The notes beneath the pieces are model-generated. The model saw nothing but the letters and a program-made list of their open reading frames with translations, had not been told where the DNA came from and did not search any database. The translations under genes and the position numbers were made by a program. From assembly GCA_009797885.1 (NCBI GenBank), contig WNKP01000002.1, positions 434,001-498,000 of the forward strand: DNA of 64,000 bases, given 5' to 3'. Of this stretch, positions 26,160-34,885 are shown one piece after another. The stretch is from Flavobacteriaceae bacterium GF1. Lineage in GTDB: Bacteria > Bacteroidota > Bacteroidia > Flavobacteriales > Flavobacteriaceae. Numbering within the stretch: position 1 is the stretch's first letter; each line of letters starts with the position of its first letter.

Positions 26160-27380
26160 TTATTTGGCCGGTAAAACCTTGGTGGATACCTCACCAAAGC
26201 CTACGCGAATATCGCCTTTTTGGGCATAACCCCGCATGGTTACGGTATCACCATCCTGGATAAACTTCCGTTCGGAGCCGTCATTAATTTGAATGGGCTT
26301 GGTGCCCATCCAGGCCAATTCCAACATGGATCCAAAGCTGTTTTCCTCCTTTCCTGAAATGGTTCCCGAAGCCATCATATCCCCGACATGGATATTACAA
26401 CCGTTTACGGTATGATGTGCCAATTGTTGGGCCATGTTCCAGTACATATACTTGAAATTACTATAACAAACGGTCGTTTCCTTTTCATTTTTAGGGGAAA
26501 TCCCTACTTCCAAATTGATATCATAGTTCTTTTTGCCCTCATACTCCAAATAGGGGAGTACCTTGGGTTCCTGTTTTGGCCCTTCAACCTTAAAAGGCTC
26601 CAATGCTTCCAGGGTCACGATCCAAGGGGAAATGGAGGAGGCAAAGTTCTTTGCCAAAAAAGGGCCGAGCGGGACATATTCCCATTTTTGGATATCGCGG
26701 GCGGACCAATCATTGAAAAGCACCAAACCAAAAATATGATCCTCGGCATCGTTCGTGGAAACAGCATCTCCCATTTCCGTATTTTTTCCCACAACAAAAC
26801 CCATTTCCAATTCAAAGTCCAAGCGTTGGGTAGGTCCAAAAATGGGTTGTTTGGCATCCTGGGGAATGGTCTGTCCCTTGGGACGGTAAATAGGCTCCCC
26901 GCTTGGGATAATGGAACTTGCCCTACCGTGATAGCCTACCGGAATATGCTTCCAATTGGGTAAAAGGGCATTTTCGGGATCACGAAACATCTTACCTACA
27001 TTAGTGGCATGCTCAATACTCGAATAGAAATCCGTATAATCCCCAACACAAATGGGCATATGCATTTGGGCATCGGATTGCCTCACAAAAAGGTTTTGTT
27101 TTCCAGCCAGAATGGAGCTGTCATCCTGTAGCCATTTTTGAATATCGGTCCGTACTTTGGAAGTCACTTTCTTGCCGAGGGCTATGAAGTCATTTAGGTC
27201 ATTGCGTTCAAGGACCGAGACTTCAAAATCAAAAGCTCCAAGCCCATGGACGGCTACCAAATCCAGAATATGGTCTCCAATCGCCACTCCGGCACGTGGA
27301 CTTCCATCTTTTGTTGAGAACATGCCAAAGGGAATATTGTGTATTGAAAAATCCGAGTTTTCAGGAATGTCTATGATCAT
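26160..27380 (-). CDS. fahA: Fumarylacetoacetase
   Basis: 406 residues. The N-terminal SH3-like domain (F-S-I-H-N-I-P-F-G-M-F-S) precedes the catalytic FAH domain, with D-Y-T-D-F-Y-S-S-I-E-H-A-T-N-V-G (metal-binding Asp and Glu, catalytic His) and D-F-E-L-E-M-G-F-V-V-G. It hydrolyses fumarylacetoacetate to fumarate and acetoacetate, the last step of tyrosine degradation. It follows hmgA on the same strand with a gap of 112 bases. It is framed by the two copies of a short repeat. Confidence 0.95.
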   Translation of the reverse strand: MIIDIPENSDFSIHNIPFGMFSTKDGSPRAGVAIGDHILDLVAVHGLGAFDFEVSVLERNDLNDFIALGKKVTSKVRTDIQKWLQDDSSILAGKQNLFVRQSDAQMHMPICVGDYTDFYSSIEHATNVGKMFRDPENALLPNWKHIPVGYHGRASSIIPSGEPIYRPKGQTIPQDAKQPIFGPTQRLDFELEMGFVVGKNTEMGDAVSTNDAEDHIFGLVLFNDWSARDIQKWEYVPLGPFLAKNFASSISPWIVTLEALEPFKVEGPKQEPKVLPYLEYEGKKNYDINLEVGISPKNEKETTVCYSNFKYMYWNMAQQLAHHTVNGCNIHVGDMMASGTISGKEENSFGSMLELAWMGTKPIQINDGSERKFIQDGDTVTMRGYAQKGDIRVGFGEVSTKVLPAK

Positions 27381-27434
27381 ACTTCTACAAGGTTATTTGG
27401 TCGTTTTGAACTAACCTGGGAAATCTAAATTTCA

Positions 27435-27470
27435 GATTTCTCAATCGCTTGGCTCATTTCGAAATGACAT
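27435..27470. repeat. Short dispersed repeat, copy 2
   Basis: 36 bases similar to copy 1, lying between hmgA and fahA. It contains a 14-base perfect palindrome (TCATTTCGAAATGA, 27454-27467). Overlapping its left edge, GAAATCT and AGATTTC (27420-27440) form a small hairpin. Confidence 0.6.
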
Positions 27471-27492
27471 TTGTAATTGGTTTAATTGGAAA

Positions 27493-28650
27493 TTATTCTA
27501 TCCAGGAGCTGTAATATTTGCCATCATCTATTTTAAGGGCATTTTCGGTTACCATTAGCGGTTTAAAGGTATCGATCATGACGGCCAATTCCTCCGTGCC
27601 CTTTTTTCCGATACTGGCTTCATAGGTGCCGGGGTGCGGCCCATGCGGGATACCAGCAGGATGGAGCGAAATATATCCGGGCCCTATGCCCGTCCTGCTC
27701 ATAAAATCCCCATCTACATAATACAGTACTTCATCCGAGTCAATATTGGAATGATTGTAGGGAGCGGGGATGGCCTTTGGATGGTAATCATACAGGCGTG
27801 GACAGAAGGAGCAGACTACAAAGGCGCTGGTTTCAAAGGTTTGGTGTACCGGTGGCGGTTGATGTACCCGACCTGTAATGGGTTCAAAATTATGGATAGA
27901 GAATCCGTAGGGATAATTATAGCCGTCCCAACCCACTACATCAAATGGATGGGTGGCATAGATCAGGCTATGGAGCATGCCCTGCTTCTTGATTTTCATC
28001 ACAAATTCACCTTTCTCATCATGTGCCTTCAAATCCTGCGGCAATTTATAGTCGCGTTCACAGAATGGGGAATGTTCCAACAATTGCCCAAACCAATTTC
28101 GGTAACGTTTGGGCGTGTAGATGGGATGGAAGGATTCTGCATACAGAATTCGGTTGTCTTCCGTATCGAATTCAATTTGATAGATCATCCCCCTGGGAAT
28201 GATCAAATAATCGCCATATTCAAAAGGGATATTTCCCAAAAACGTTTTTAAGGTACCTGTGCCCCTATGGATAAAAAGCATTTCATCGGCATCGGAATTC
28301 TTATAGAAATAGGAAGTCAGGGATTTCTTTGGTGCGGCAAGCCCCACATGCACATCGGAATTGACCAAAAGGGGTTCTCGGGCTTCCAGGAAATCGTCTT
28401 TGGGCTTTACATCGAACCCAACAAGCTTCCTTGAGGTAATATTCTTTGCGACCGCTATTTTGGGGCTAACGTCCAAAGGTTTCCACACTTCCTTTACCTG
28501 TGTAGGTCGGTGAATGTGGTAGAGCAGCGATGACATTCCATCAAAACCTATGGTGCCGAACAATTGTTCGTAATATAAATTCCCATCAGGCTTTTCAAAT
28601 TGGGTGTGTCGCTTTTGCGGAATTTCGCCCAGTCTATGATAAATCGGCAT
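27493..28650 (-). CDS. hmgA: Homogentisate 1,2-dioxygenase
   Basis: 385 residues, cupin-type iron enzyme. The start (Y-H-R-L-G-E-I-P-Q-K-R-H-T-Q-F) is typical of the family. The C-terminal domain carries the iron ligands: P-Y-N-H-S-N-I-D-S-D-E-V-L-Y-Y has the His and Glu and L-H-P-A-G-I-P-H-G-P-H-P-G the later His residues. It opens the homogentisate ring to maleylacetoacetate. It lies 57 bases after hppD in the same direction. Confidence 0.95.
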   Translation of the reverse strand: MPIYHRLGEIPQKRHTQFEKPDGNLYYEQLFGTIGFDGMSSLLYHIHRPTQVKEVWKPLDVSPKIAVAKNITSRKLVGFDVKPKDDFLEAREPLLVNSDVHVGLAAPKKSLTSYFYKNSDADEMLFIHRGTGTLKTFLGNIPFEYGDYLIIPRGMIYQIEFDTEDNRILYAESFHPIYTPKRYRNWFGQLLEHSPFCERDYKLPQDLKAHDEKGEFVMKIKKQGMLHSLIYATHPFDVVGWDGYNYPYGFSIHNFEPITGRVHQPPPVHQTFETSAFVVCSFCPRLYDYHPKAIPAPYNHSNIDSDEVLYYVDGDFMSRTGIGPGYISLHPAGIPHGPHPGTYEASIGKKGTEELAVMIDTFKPLMVTENALKIDDGKYYSSWIE

Positions 28651-28707
28651 TTTTTTTTATTATGTGTTGTAAGTTCGGAGTTTAGAGTTTTAGGCTGAAC
28701 TTATGAA

Positions 28708-29841
28708 TTAATGTAAAGTACCTCTTAACTCTTGCTCCCGCTCAATGGCTTCAAACAATGCTTTAAAATTACCCTTTCCAAAGGATTGTGCCCCTTTTCT
28801 TTGGATAATTTCAAAGAACATGGTGGGCCTTGGTTCAACAGGCTTGGTAAAGATTTGAAGCAAATACCCCTCATCATCACGATCCACCAGAATCCCCAAT
28901 TCCTTTAAAGGAGCAATATCCTCATCTATTTTTCCGACACGATCCGTAACGGCATCATAATAGGTGGATGGTACACGAAGGAATTCCACACCCCGACTGC
29001 GCAAGTCCTTGACCGTTTTAATGATATCGTCAGTGGCAACCGCAATATGTTGTACGCCCTCACCTTCATAAAAATCCAAATACTCTTCAACTTGTGATTT
29101 CTTCTTCCCTTCTGCCGGTTCATTTATTGGGAATTTAATACGTCCGTTCCCATTGCTCATCACCTTACTCATCAATGCCGTGTATTCCGTTGAAATATCA
29201 TTGTCATCAAAGGAAAGGATGTTCACGAATCCCATTACCTTTTCATAGAATTCCACCCAATGGTTCATGCGGTTCCACCCCACATTGCCCACCATATGGT
29301 CCACATATTTTAATCCAGTGGGTGCAGGATTGTAATCTGGGGTCTCCCATTGGATATAACCTGGTAAAAATGTACCGTGGTAATCCTTTCGCTCCACAAA
29401 AACATGGACGGTTTCCCCATAGGCATAAATTCCGGCCCGAACTACCTTTCCGTTTTCATCTTCCTCGGTTTCAGGTTCCATATAGGATTTGGCACCTTTG
29501 GAAATCGCGGTATCATAGGCGTAGGTGGCATCATCCACCCAAAGGGCAACCACCTTTACACCATCCCCGTGTTTGTCTATATGCTGCCCAATTTCAGTTC
29601 CGCTTTTTAGGGGCGAGGTGAGGATCAAACGTATTTTATCTTGAATCACGACATAGCTCTCCCGATCCTTAAGTCCAGTTCGCAATCCGGCATAGGCAAA
29701 GGATTGGAAACCAAAGGCGGTCTTATAGTAATGAGCGGCCTGTTTGGAGTTACCAACGTACAGTTCTATGTAGTCCGTGCCATTAATGGGCATAAAGTCC
29801 TTGGCTTTGCCATGAATTTTAGGAATTGTAGAAGTTTCCAT
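28708..29841 (-). CDS. hppD: 4-Hydroxyphenylpyruvate dioxygenase
   Basis: 377 residues from the ATG at 29841; the frame stays open 28 codons further up but that part overlaps the promoter region and does not match the family. Two vicinal-oxygen-chelate halves are seen: the N-terminal (D-Y-I-E-L-Y-V-G-N-S-K-Q-A) and the catalytic one with iron ligands in Y-V-D-H-M-V-G-N-V, G-V-Q-H-I-A-V-A-T and F-F-E-I-I-Q-R. It turns 4-hydroxyphenylpyruvate into homogentisate. It is the first gene of the degradation cluster and is divergent from marR. Confidence 0.95.
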   Translation of the reverse strand: METSTIPKIHGKAKDFMPINGTDYIELYVGNSKQAAHYYKTAFGFQSFAYAGLRTGLKDRESYVVIQDKIRLILTSPLKSGTEIGQHIDKHGDGVKVVALWVDDATYAYDTAISKGAKSYMEPETEEDENGKVVRAGIYAYGETVHVFVERKDYHGTFLPGYIQWETPDYNPAPTGLKYVDHMVGNVGWNRMNHWVEFYEKVMGFVNILSFDDNDISTEYTALMSKVMSNGNGRIKFPINEPAEGKKKSQVEEYLDFYEGEGVQHIAVATDDIIKTVKDLRSRGVEFLRVPSTYYDAVTDRVGKIDEDIAPLKELGILVDRDDEGYLLQIFTKPVEPRPTMFFEIIQRKGAQSFGKGNFKALFEAIEREQELRGTLH

Positions 29842-29870
29842 GGAAGTATATTTTGTTTGTAAAAATTTTG

Positions 29871-29885
29871 TTGTTGATGCAACAA
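29871..29885. promoter_or_regulatory. Palindromic operator candidate between hppD and marR
   Basis: TTGTTG-ATG-CAACAA is a 15-base perfect inverted repeat with a three-base centre; a second reading pairs TTTTGTTG (29867-29874) with CAACAAAA (29880-29887). MarR-family proteins bind such TTGnnnCAA-type palindromes. It overlaps the -7 end of the hppD promoter and lies at the -33 position of the marR promoter, so bound repressor would block both. Confidence 0.65.
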
Positions 29886-29900
29886 AAATAAGTATTTTTG
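29883..29900. promoter_or_regulatory. Divergent -7 boxes of hppD and marR
   Basis: The minus strand has TATTTTTG at 29890-29883 (hppD) and the plus strand TATTTTTG at 29893-29900 (marR). Both match TAnnTTTG exactly and are separated by two bases, giving closely spaced divergent promoters. Confidence 0.55.
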
Positions 29901-29916
29901 AAATGCGAAATGATTT

Positions 29917-30390
29917 TTGAATCAAAATTTCAGGTTAAAATTGCTCAATCAGATTGATGAAATACAAGGAATAGGCCTTCATTTGGATTTGGTGCTTCGA
30001 AAGGTCCAGGAAGCCTATCTACGAAAATTTGAACAGTTGCACGTGGAAATGACCATTGAACAATGGGTTATTCTGCATCAAGTCCATGAATTGGCGGACA
30101 ATGCCTCGCAACGGGAAATTGTTCAATTGAACTTCAGGAATAGGGCCACAATTTCCAGGGTTATCGGTGGTTTGGAACGAAAAGGTTGGCTGACCAAAAC
30201 CCGTTTTGATGGGGACCAAAAACGGTTTAAATTGGAACTGACCCCCAAAGGAAAAACCCTTATTGATTTGGTGTTGCCCCATGCCGTTGCCCTTCGAAAA
30301 CAAACCGTAAAGAATCTAGATCTCATGGAATTTGATACCTTTCTAAAAGTTTTGGATCAAATAGGGGCAAACTATGAAGCATATCGCTAA
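29917..30390 (+). CDS. MarR-family transcriptional regulator
   Basis: 157 residues from a TTG at 29917; a second in-frame TTG at 29941 is also possible, and neither start is strong. The winged-helix core is clear: M-T-I-E-Q-W-V-I-L-H-Q-V, recognition helix region N-F-R-N-R-A-T-I-S-R-V-I-G-G-L-E-R-K-G-W-L, wing D-Q-K-R-F-K-L-E-L-T-P-K-G. Divergent from hppD, it probably represses the homogentisate genes until an aromatic intermediate releases it (inference from position and the shared palindrome). Its 3' end overlaps the next gene by 17 bases. Confidence 0.88.
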   Translation: MNQNFRLKLLNQIDEIQGIGLHLDLVLRKVQEAYLRKFEQLHVEMTIEQWVILHQVHELADNASQREIVQLNFRNRATISRVIGGLERKGWLTKTRFDGDQKRFKLELTPKGKTLIDLVLPHAVALRKQTVKNLDLMEFDTFLKVLDQIGANYEAYR

Positions 30391-31405
30391 AAGAGCTATT
30401 CTTTTCTTTTTTCTTTTTCTTGGTTTGATGGGGTGTAAAAAAACACCAAAAGCCAAGGAGACACAAACGGCACCCATTGTTGAGAAACAATTGAGTGCCC
30501 ATGAGGCGTACTTACTGGAGATTTCCAAAATACCGAGGAAAGAGGATATGGACCCTACCCAAGATATGATCCAAATCAAAGGAGGGACTTTTATGATGGG
30601 AGGGGTGTCCGATCAGGCAAGAAGGGATGAGTTTCCGCGCCATAGTGAAACTGTAGGCCCCTTCTGGATGGATAGGACCGAAGTGACCAATGCGCAATTC
30701 AAGGAATTTGTAGATGCCACAGGTTATGTGACCATTGCGGAAAAAGAGGCCTTTATTGAAGGGCAACGCTATGATCCCGGAGCCTTGGTGTTCGATGGGA
30801 GCAATCCCCAAATGTGGTGGAAGTTCCAAAAAGGGGCCAACTGGAAACAACCCTACGGACCGGGCAGTTCCATTGCGGGCAAGGAAAACCATCCCGTGGT
30901 ACAGTTAGCCTGGTATGATGCCATGGCCTATGCCCATTGGGTAGGTAAGCGATTGCCAACGGAAGCGGAATGGGAATATGCCGCCCGGGGGGGAAGCCAG
31001 GGGACCAAATATTTTTGGGGTGATGATTTTGCCCAAGCCACCCAGAACGCCAATTTTCACCAAGGGGATTTTCCAGTGGAAAACCTGTTGGAGGACCGGT
31101 TTGAAAAAACGGCCAAAGTCGGCTCCTTTCCACCCAATGGTTTTGGACTTTTTGATATGGCAGGAAATGTTTGGGAGTGGTGTTTGGACACCTATTATCC
31201 CAATGCCTACGAAATGTTGGAGCGAAGGGAGGACGGCTACTTCAAAAAATACCTGAATCCCCAACAACAAAAAGTGATACGCGGGGGGTCGTTTTTATGT
31301 AGTGAAAGTTACTGCACGGGCTATAGGGCTTCGGCACGTATGAGCTCCACCCCGGATACCGGTTTGGAACATACCGGCTTTCGATTGGTCTATGTGGAGG
31401 ACTGA
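30374..31405 (+). CDS. SUMF1-like (formylglycine-generating enzyme family) lipoprotein
   Basis: 343 residues. The start (F-F-F-L-F-L-G-L-M-G-C-K-K) is a lipoprotein signal with Cys at about residue 21. The SUMF1 domain fills residues 60-340: I-K-G-G-T-F-M-M-G-G, then F-W-M-D-R-T-E-V-T-N-A-Q-F, R-L-P-T-E-A-E-W-E-Y-A-A-R-G-G, and the end V-I-R-G-G-S-F-L-C-S with S-Y-C-T-G-Y-R-A-S-A-R. The two Cys of F-L-C-S-E-S-Y-C match those of the active formylglycine-generating enzyme, which converts a sulfatase Cys into formylglycine. Many bacterial relatives have other roles, and no sulfatase is nearby. It overlaps marR by 17 bases. Confidence 0.85.
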   Translation: MKHIAKRAILFFFLFLGLMGCKKTPKAKETQTAPIVEKQLSAHEAYLLEISKIPRKEDMDPTQDMIQIKGGTFMMGGVSDQARRDEFPRHSETVGPFWMDRTEVTNAQFKEFVDATGYVTIAEKEAFIEGQRYDPGALVFDGSNPQMWWKFQKGANWKQPYGPGSSIAGKENHPVVQLAWYDAMAYAHWVGKRLPTEAEWEYAARGGSQGTKYFWGDDFAQATQNANFHQGDFPVENLLEDRFEKTAKVGSFPPNGFGLFDMAGNVWEWCLDTYYPNAYEMLERREDGYFKKYLNPQQQKVIRGGSFLCSESYCTGYRASARMSSTPDTGLEHTGFRLVYVED

Positions 31406-31434
31406 CCTGTGATACGGTAATCCTTAAATGAATA

Positions 31435-31467
31435 ATCCCGCCCATATTTGTACGATTAAGGCGGGAT
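31435..31467 (-). terminator. Possible terminator after nrdJ
   Basis: An eight-pair GC-rich stem (ATCCCGCC with GGCGGGAT) and a 17-base loop lie between the convergent SUMF1-like and nrdJ genes. There is no long T-run, so it may instead be a simple RNA end stabiliser. Confidence 0.35.
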
Positions 31468-31514
31468 ATCATGTATTCCACTTCCCCATTCAAGGGGCAT
31501 TGTTGCTTATACCG

Positions 31515-34073
31515 TTATCCACATTTAGAGGAACCACAGTCCTTACAGGTAAGGCAGCCTTCCTGATAGATGAGGTTGGTGGATTGGCAGTTGCTGCATT
31601 TTTGTCCCTTGGCAACCGTGCCATCGGCCACATATCGTTTCAGTGCCCGTGCCACTCCATTTTTCCAGGTGTTGATGGATTCGTTATCCAATTGAAGGCC
31701 ATTGATCAGGTGTACCACATTTTCTATGGGCATGCCCTGTCTCAAGGTTCCTGAAATCAGTTTGGCGTAGTTCCAGAATTCGGGATTGAATTTGTACGAT
31801 AAGCCTTCAATAGTGGTTTTGTAGCCCCTTCGGTTTTTGTATTGGAAATCATATCGGGAGTTGCCCTCTTCATCCTTGTTTTTAATGATCAAACCTTTGT
31901 TGGCCCACCTCGGGAGTAGGATACCATCCTCATCATCGGCCAAACCGGTAAAGATTTCATAAGGCTTGTTTTCGATAAGCCCAATAAATGCTATCCATTT
32001 ATCCTTATTGTTTTGGAAACGCACAACATCGGCCTCCAAAACCTGAGGTCTTTTCTTGGGAAATACGACCAGGGTATCGCCCTCTTTTTCCTCCTTTTTA
32101 CTGTCCTCATTGGAGATAAGCACGCCGGAACGCGATCCGTCACGGTATACCGTAACTCCCTTGCAGCCGCTTTTCCACGCTTCCAAATAGAGTTGTCCCA
32201 CCAACTCCTTGGATACGTGGTTGGGCAAGTTTATGGTAACGCTAATGCTATGGTCCACCCATTTTTGGACTGCTCCCTGTAAATGAACCTTGCTCAACCA
32301 ATCCACATCGTTGGACGTGGCCTTGTAATAGGGGGATTTTTTTACCAATTCGTCAATTTCCTCCTGGGAATAGTTTTGGTTCATTGCGATACCGTTGGCT
32401 TCCATCCATTGTTTAAATCGGTGATGGAACACCGTGTATTCTTCCCAGGAATCCCCTACTTCGTCCACAAAATCCACCCGAGCCGATTTATCATTGGGGT
32501 TTACCTTTCGGCGTCTTTTGTATACGGGAAGGAATACGGGTTCAATACCTGAGGTGGTCTGGGTCATTAAACTGGTGGTTCCCGTTGGGGCAATGGTAAG
32601 GAGTGCAATGTTCCGGCGTCCGTGCTCCAACATTTCGTAATACAGTTTTTCATCTGCCTTGCGAAGGCGTTGGATAAATGGATTGCCCTTTTCGCGTTCC
32701 GCATCAAAAATGCCAAACGCCCCACGTTCCTTGGCCGTCCGTACGGATTCCCGGTATGCCGCCAAGGCAATGGTCTTGTGTACTTCTACGGAAAATTCGT
32801 TGGCCACTTCGGTACCGTAACGTAGTCCCAAGGCCGCGAGCATATCACCCTCAGCAGTAATTCCAATTCCCGTTCTCCGTCCCTCCCGTGCTTTTTTGCG
32901 GATGTTCTTCCAAAGATTGACTTCAACGGTTTTCACCTCCTTCAGTTCGGGATCGGAGGCTATCTTACCTAGAATTGCATCTACTTTTTCCAGTTCCAGG
33001 TCAATGATGTCATCCATGATGCGCTGCGCCCGGGCTACATGCTTTTTGAAAAGGTCAAAATTAAAGGTAGCCGCTTTGGTAAAGGGTTTTTCCACGTAGG
33101 AGAAGAGATTGATGGCCAATAAGCGGCATGAGTCATAAGGGCAAAGCGGAATTTCCCCACAGGGATTGGTGGATACGGTCCTATAGCCCAAATCCGCATA
33201 ACAATCGGGAACGGATTCCCGGGTGATGGTATTCCAGAAGAGGATGCCCGGCTCTGCGGACTGCCATGCATTGGCCACAATCTTGTCCCACAGTTTTTTG
33301 GCATCAATAGTCTTATTGTATTTGGGGTTTTCACTAAAAATGGGGAATTTCTGCTCATAAGGTTGTTGGGTTTCCACGGCTTTCATGAAATCGTCATCCA
33401 TTCGCACGGAAACATTGGCGCCCGTAACCTTTCCCTGTTCCATTTTGGCATCAATGAAATCTTCGGCATCCGGGTGGTTGATACTTACGGAAAGCATAAG
33501 TGCGCCCCGGCGTCCATCTTGTGCTACCTCCCGGGTAGAATTGCTATACCGCTCCATAAAGGGGACCAGGCCCGTAGAGGTGAGTGCGGAATTCTTTACC
33601 GGCGATCCCTTGGGCCTAATATGGGAAAGATCATGGCCTACCCCGCCACGACGCTTCATAAGCTGTACCTGTTCCTGATCGATTTTAAGGATGCCTCCAT
33701 AGGAGTCGGATTGTCCATCGTTCCCCACTACAAAACAATTGGAAAGCGAAGCTATCTGGTAGGGATTGCCAATACCCGCCATGGGACTTCCCTGGGGGAC
33801 GATGTATTTAAAATCCTTGATAAGATCATATACTTCCCCCTCGGTCATGGGATTCGGATACTTTTGCTCTATCCGCGCAATCTCCTTGGCAATACGGCGG
33901 TGCATATCGTTTGGAGTACGTTCATAAATGTTGCCCTCAGAATCCTTTAGGGCATATTTGTTCACCCAGACCATGGCGGCGAGATCATCTCCTTTAAAAT
34001 AATCCACGGAGGCTTCATACGCTTCTTGTTGGGTGTAGGTTTTAGGGACGGTTTGGACACGGGTCGACTGCAT
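31515..34073 (-). CDS. nrdJ: Adenosylcobalamin-dependent ribonucleotide reductase
   Basis: 852 residues, class II. The barrel holds the substrate-site Cys in S-L-S-N-C-F-V, R-R-G-G-V-G-H-D-L-S-H-I-R-P-K-G, and the N-P-C-G-E-I-P-L finger loop with the thiyl radical Cys and active-site Glu. I-A-P-T-G-T-T-S-L-M follows. The C-terminal tail has Cys pairs (C-S-N-C ... C-L-T-C-K-D-C) that bind zinc and hold the redox Cys. It makes deoxyribonucleotides with B12 and without oxygen dependence. No R2 subunit gene is nearby, as expected. No cobalamin riboswitch is evident in the upstream bases. Confidence 0.93.
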   Translation of the reverse strand: MQSTRVQTVPKTYTQQEAYEASVDYFKGDDLAAMVWVNKYALKDSEGNIYERTPNDMHRRIAKEIARIEQKYPNPMTEGEVYDLIKDFKYIVPQGSPMAGIGNPYQIASLSNCFVVGNDGQSDSYGGILKIDQEQVQLMKRRGGVGHDLSHIRPKGSPVKNSALTSTGLVPFMERYSNSTREVAQDGRRGALMLSVSINHPDAEDFIDAKMEQGKVTGANVSVRMDDDFMKAVETQQPYEQKFPIFSENPKYNKTIDAKKLWDKIVANAWQSAEPGILFWNTITRESVPDCYADLGYRTVSTNPCGEIPLCPYDSCRLLAINLFSYVEKPFTKAATFNFDLFKKHVARAQRIMDDIIDLELEKVDAILGKIASDPELKEVKTVEVNLWKNIRKKAREGRRTGIGITAEGDMLAALGLRYGTEVANEFSVEVHKTIALAAYRESVRTAKERGAFGIFDAEREKGNPFIQRLRKADEKLYYEMLEHGRRNIALLTIAPTGTTSLMTQTTSGIEPVFLPVYKRRRKVNPNDKSARVDFVDEVGDSWEEYTVFHHRFKQWMEANGIAMNQNYSQEEIDELVKKSPYYKATSNDVDWLSKVHLQGAVQKWVDHSISVTINLPNHVSKELVGQLYLEAWKSGCKGVTVYRDGSRSGVLISNEDSKKEEKEGDTLVVFPKKRPQVLEADVVRFQNNKDKWIAFIGLIENKPYEIFTGLADDEDGILLPRWANKGLIIKNKDEEGNSRYDFQYKNRRGYKTTIEGLSYKFNPEFWNYAKLISGTLRQGMPIENVVHLINGLQLDNESINTWKNGVARALKRYVADGTVAKGQKCSNCQSTNLIYQEGCLTCKDCGSSKCG

Positions 34074-34402
34074 TTTTGAACGGATTTTAGAAAATTAGCA
34101 ATGATGTTAAGGGAATGTAAAATTAGGAAAAACGGAAAAAAATGGAACCTGACAAAAATCATAAAGTCACCCATTTTTAGTGATTAATCATATAATAATC
34201 AATGATTTACGAATTTATCAACAAAAAAAAGTTGACAAAAAATGGTGAGAAGGGATTTTTGAAAGTCTTTATGCAGTAGGGAGGAAATTGCAGCGATCGG
34301 TGTCTGCGGAATGGATATTGGAAACTGTGAATATACCTTGCCCCGATACTATGGTGCACCTTGGAAAACACATAACTATGCCACCAACCGAATACTGTTG
34401 TG
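34074..34402. other. Gene-free stretch between nrdJ and the DUF4440-like gene
   Basis: 329 bases with no gene I can support. The left half is AT-rich and contains a small inverted repeat, TCAAC (34218-34222) and GTTGA (34231-34235), around a run of A; on the minus strand the loop is a T-run, so it could end the lipoprotein transcript. The right half is mixed in composition and shows no recognisable element. Confidence 0.5.
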
Positions 34403-34885
34403 CTAGGGCCTTTGTATTTTGCCATCATGGAAACCGGCCCTTTTCCAACCTTCGTTCCCATAGACCCAAATATTGGTAATGCGGTATTCGTGTTCCTTTG
34501 TTCCCGAGCTATCACCGGTTACAATAAGCACCTTTCCCGTAACGATGGCGGTGGTGCCGTGGTATTCAATTTGTTGCTCCTTAAGGGAATAGTCCAGAAC
34601 TTTTAGGTCACCGGATTTTAATTGGCGGTTTCTTTGCCGCAAATAATTGAACCAGTCCGTTTTGGAAATGACCTTGGAACTACCATTGGTATGTACATAG
34701 TTTTCGGTGGTCAAGGAATCCAAAATGGCCAAATCCCCGTTGGCAAATGCGGTGTTGAACTTTTTTAGGACTAGAGGGAGTGCATTCCTTGCTACAGAAA
34801 TATCCTTATTTGTTGGTAGATCACGGTTGCAGGAAAGTAAAAACAGTAAAAGGAACAGTAGGAATGGTAACAGCGATTTCATCAC
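34403..34885 (-). CDS. NTF2-like (DUF4440/SnoaL-type) lipoprotein
   Basis: 160 residues. The start is a lipoprotein signal (L-L-F-L-L-L-F-L-L-S-C-N, Cys near residue 19); two adjacent Met codons can start it. The rest fits the cone-shaped NTF2 fold: a helix with F-N-T-A-F-A-N-G-D-L-A-I-L-D-S-L, then E-N-Y-V-H-T-N-G, and strands ending R-I-T-N-I-W-V-Y-G-N-E-G-W-K-R-A-G-F-H. Family members range from small-molecule binding to isomerases; no catalytic site is certain here. It stands alone between nrdJ and a small gene. Confidence 0.7.
   Translation of the reverse strand: MMKSLLPFLLFLLLFLLSCNRDLPTNKDISVARNALPLVLKKFNTAFANGDLAILDSLTTENYVHTNGSSKVISKTDWFNYLRQRNRQLKSGDLKVLDYSLKEQQIEYHGTTAIVTGKVLIVTGDSSGTKEHEYRITNIWVYGNEGWKRAGFHDGKIQRP

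Noticed and set aside
29842-29925. Longer start of hppD, adding 28 residues
   Set aside because: The extra part has no match to the family and would cover the operator and the divergent promoters.
34074-34402. Cobalamin riboswitch before nrdJ
   Set aside because: I looked for the B12-box type pattern and found only AT-rich sequence and a small hairpin.
34207-34515. Open frame on the minus strand running past the DUF4440-like lipoprotein gene
   Set aside because: It lies in another frame of the lipoprotein gene for a third of its length, its composition is not protein-like, and no signal or family motif is seen.
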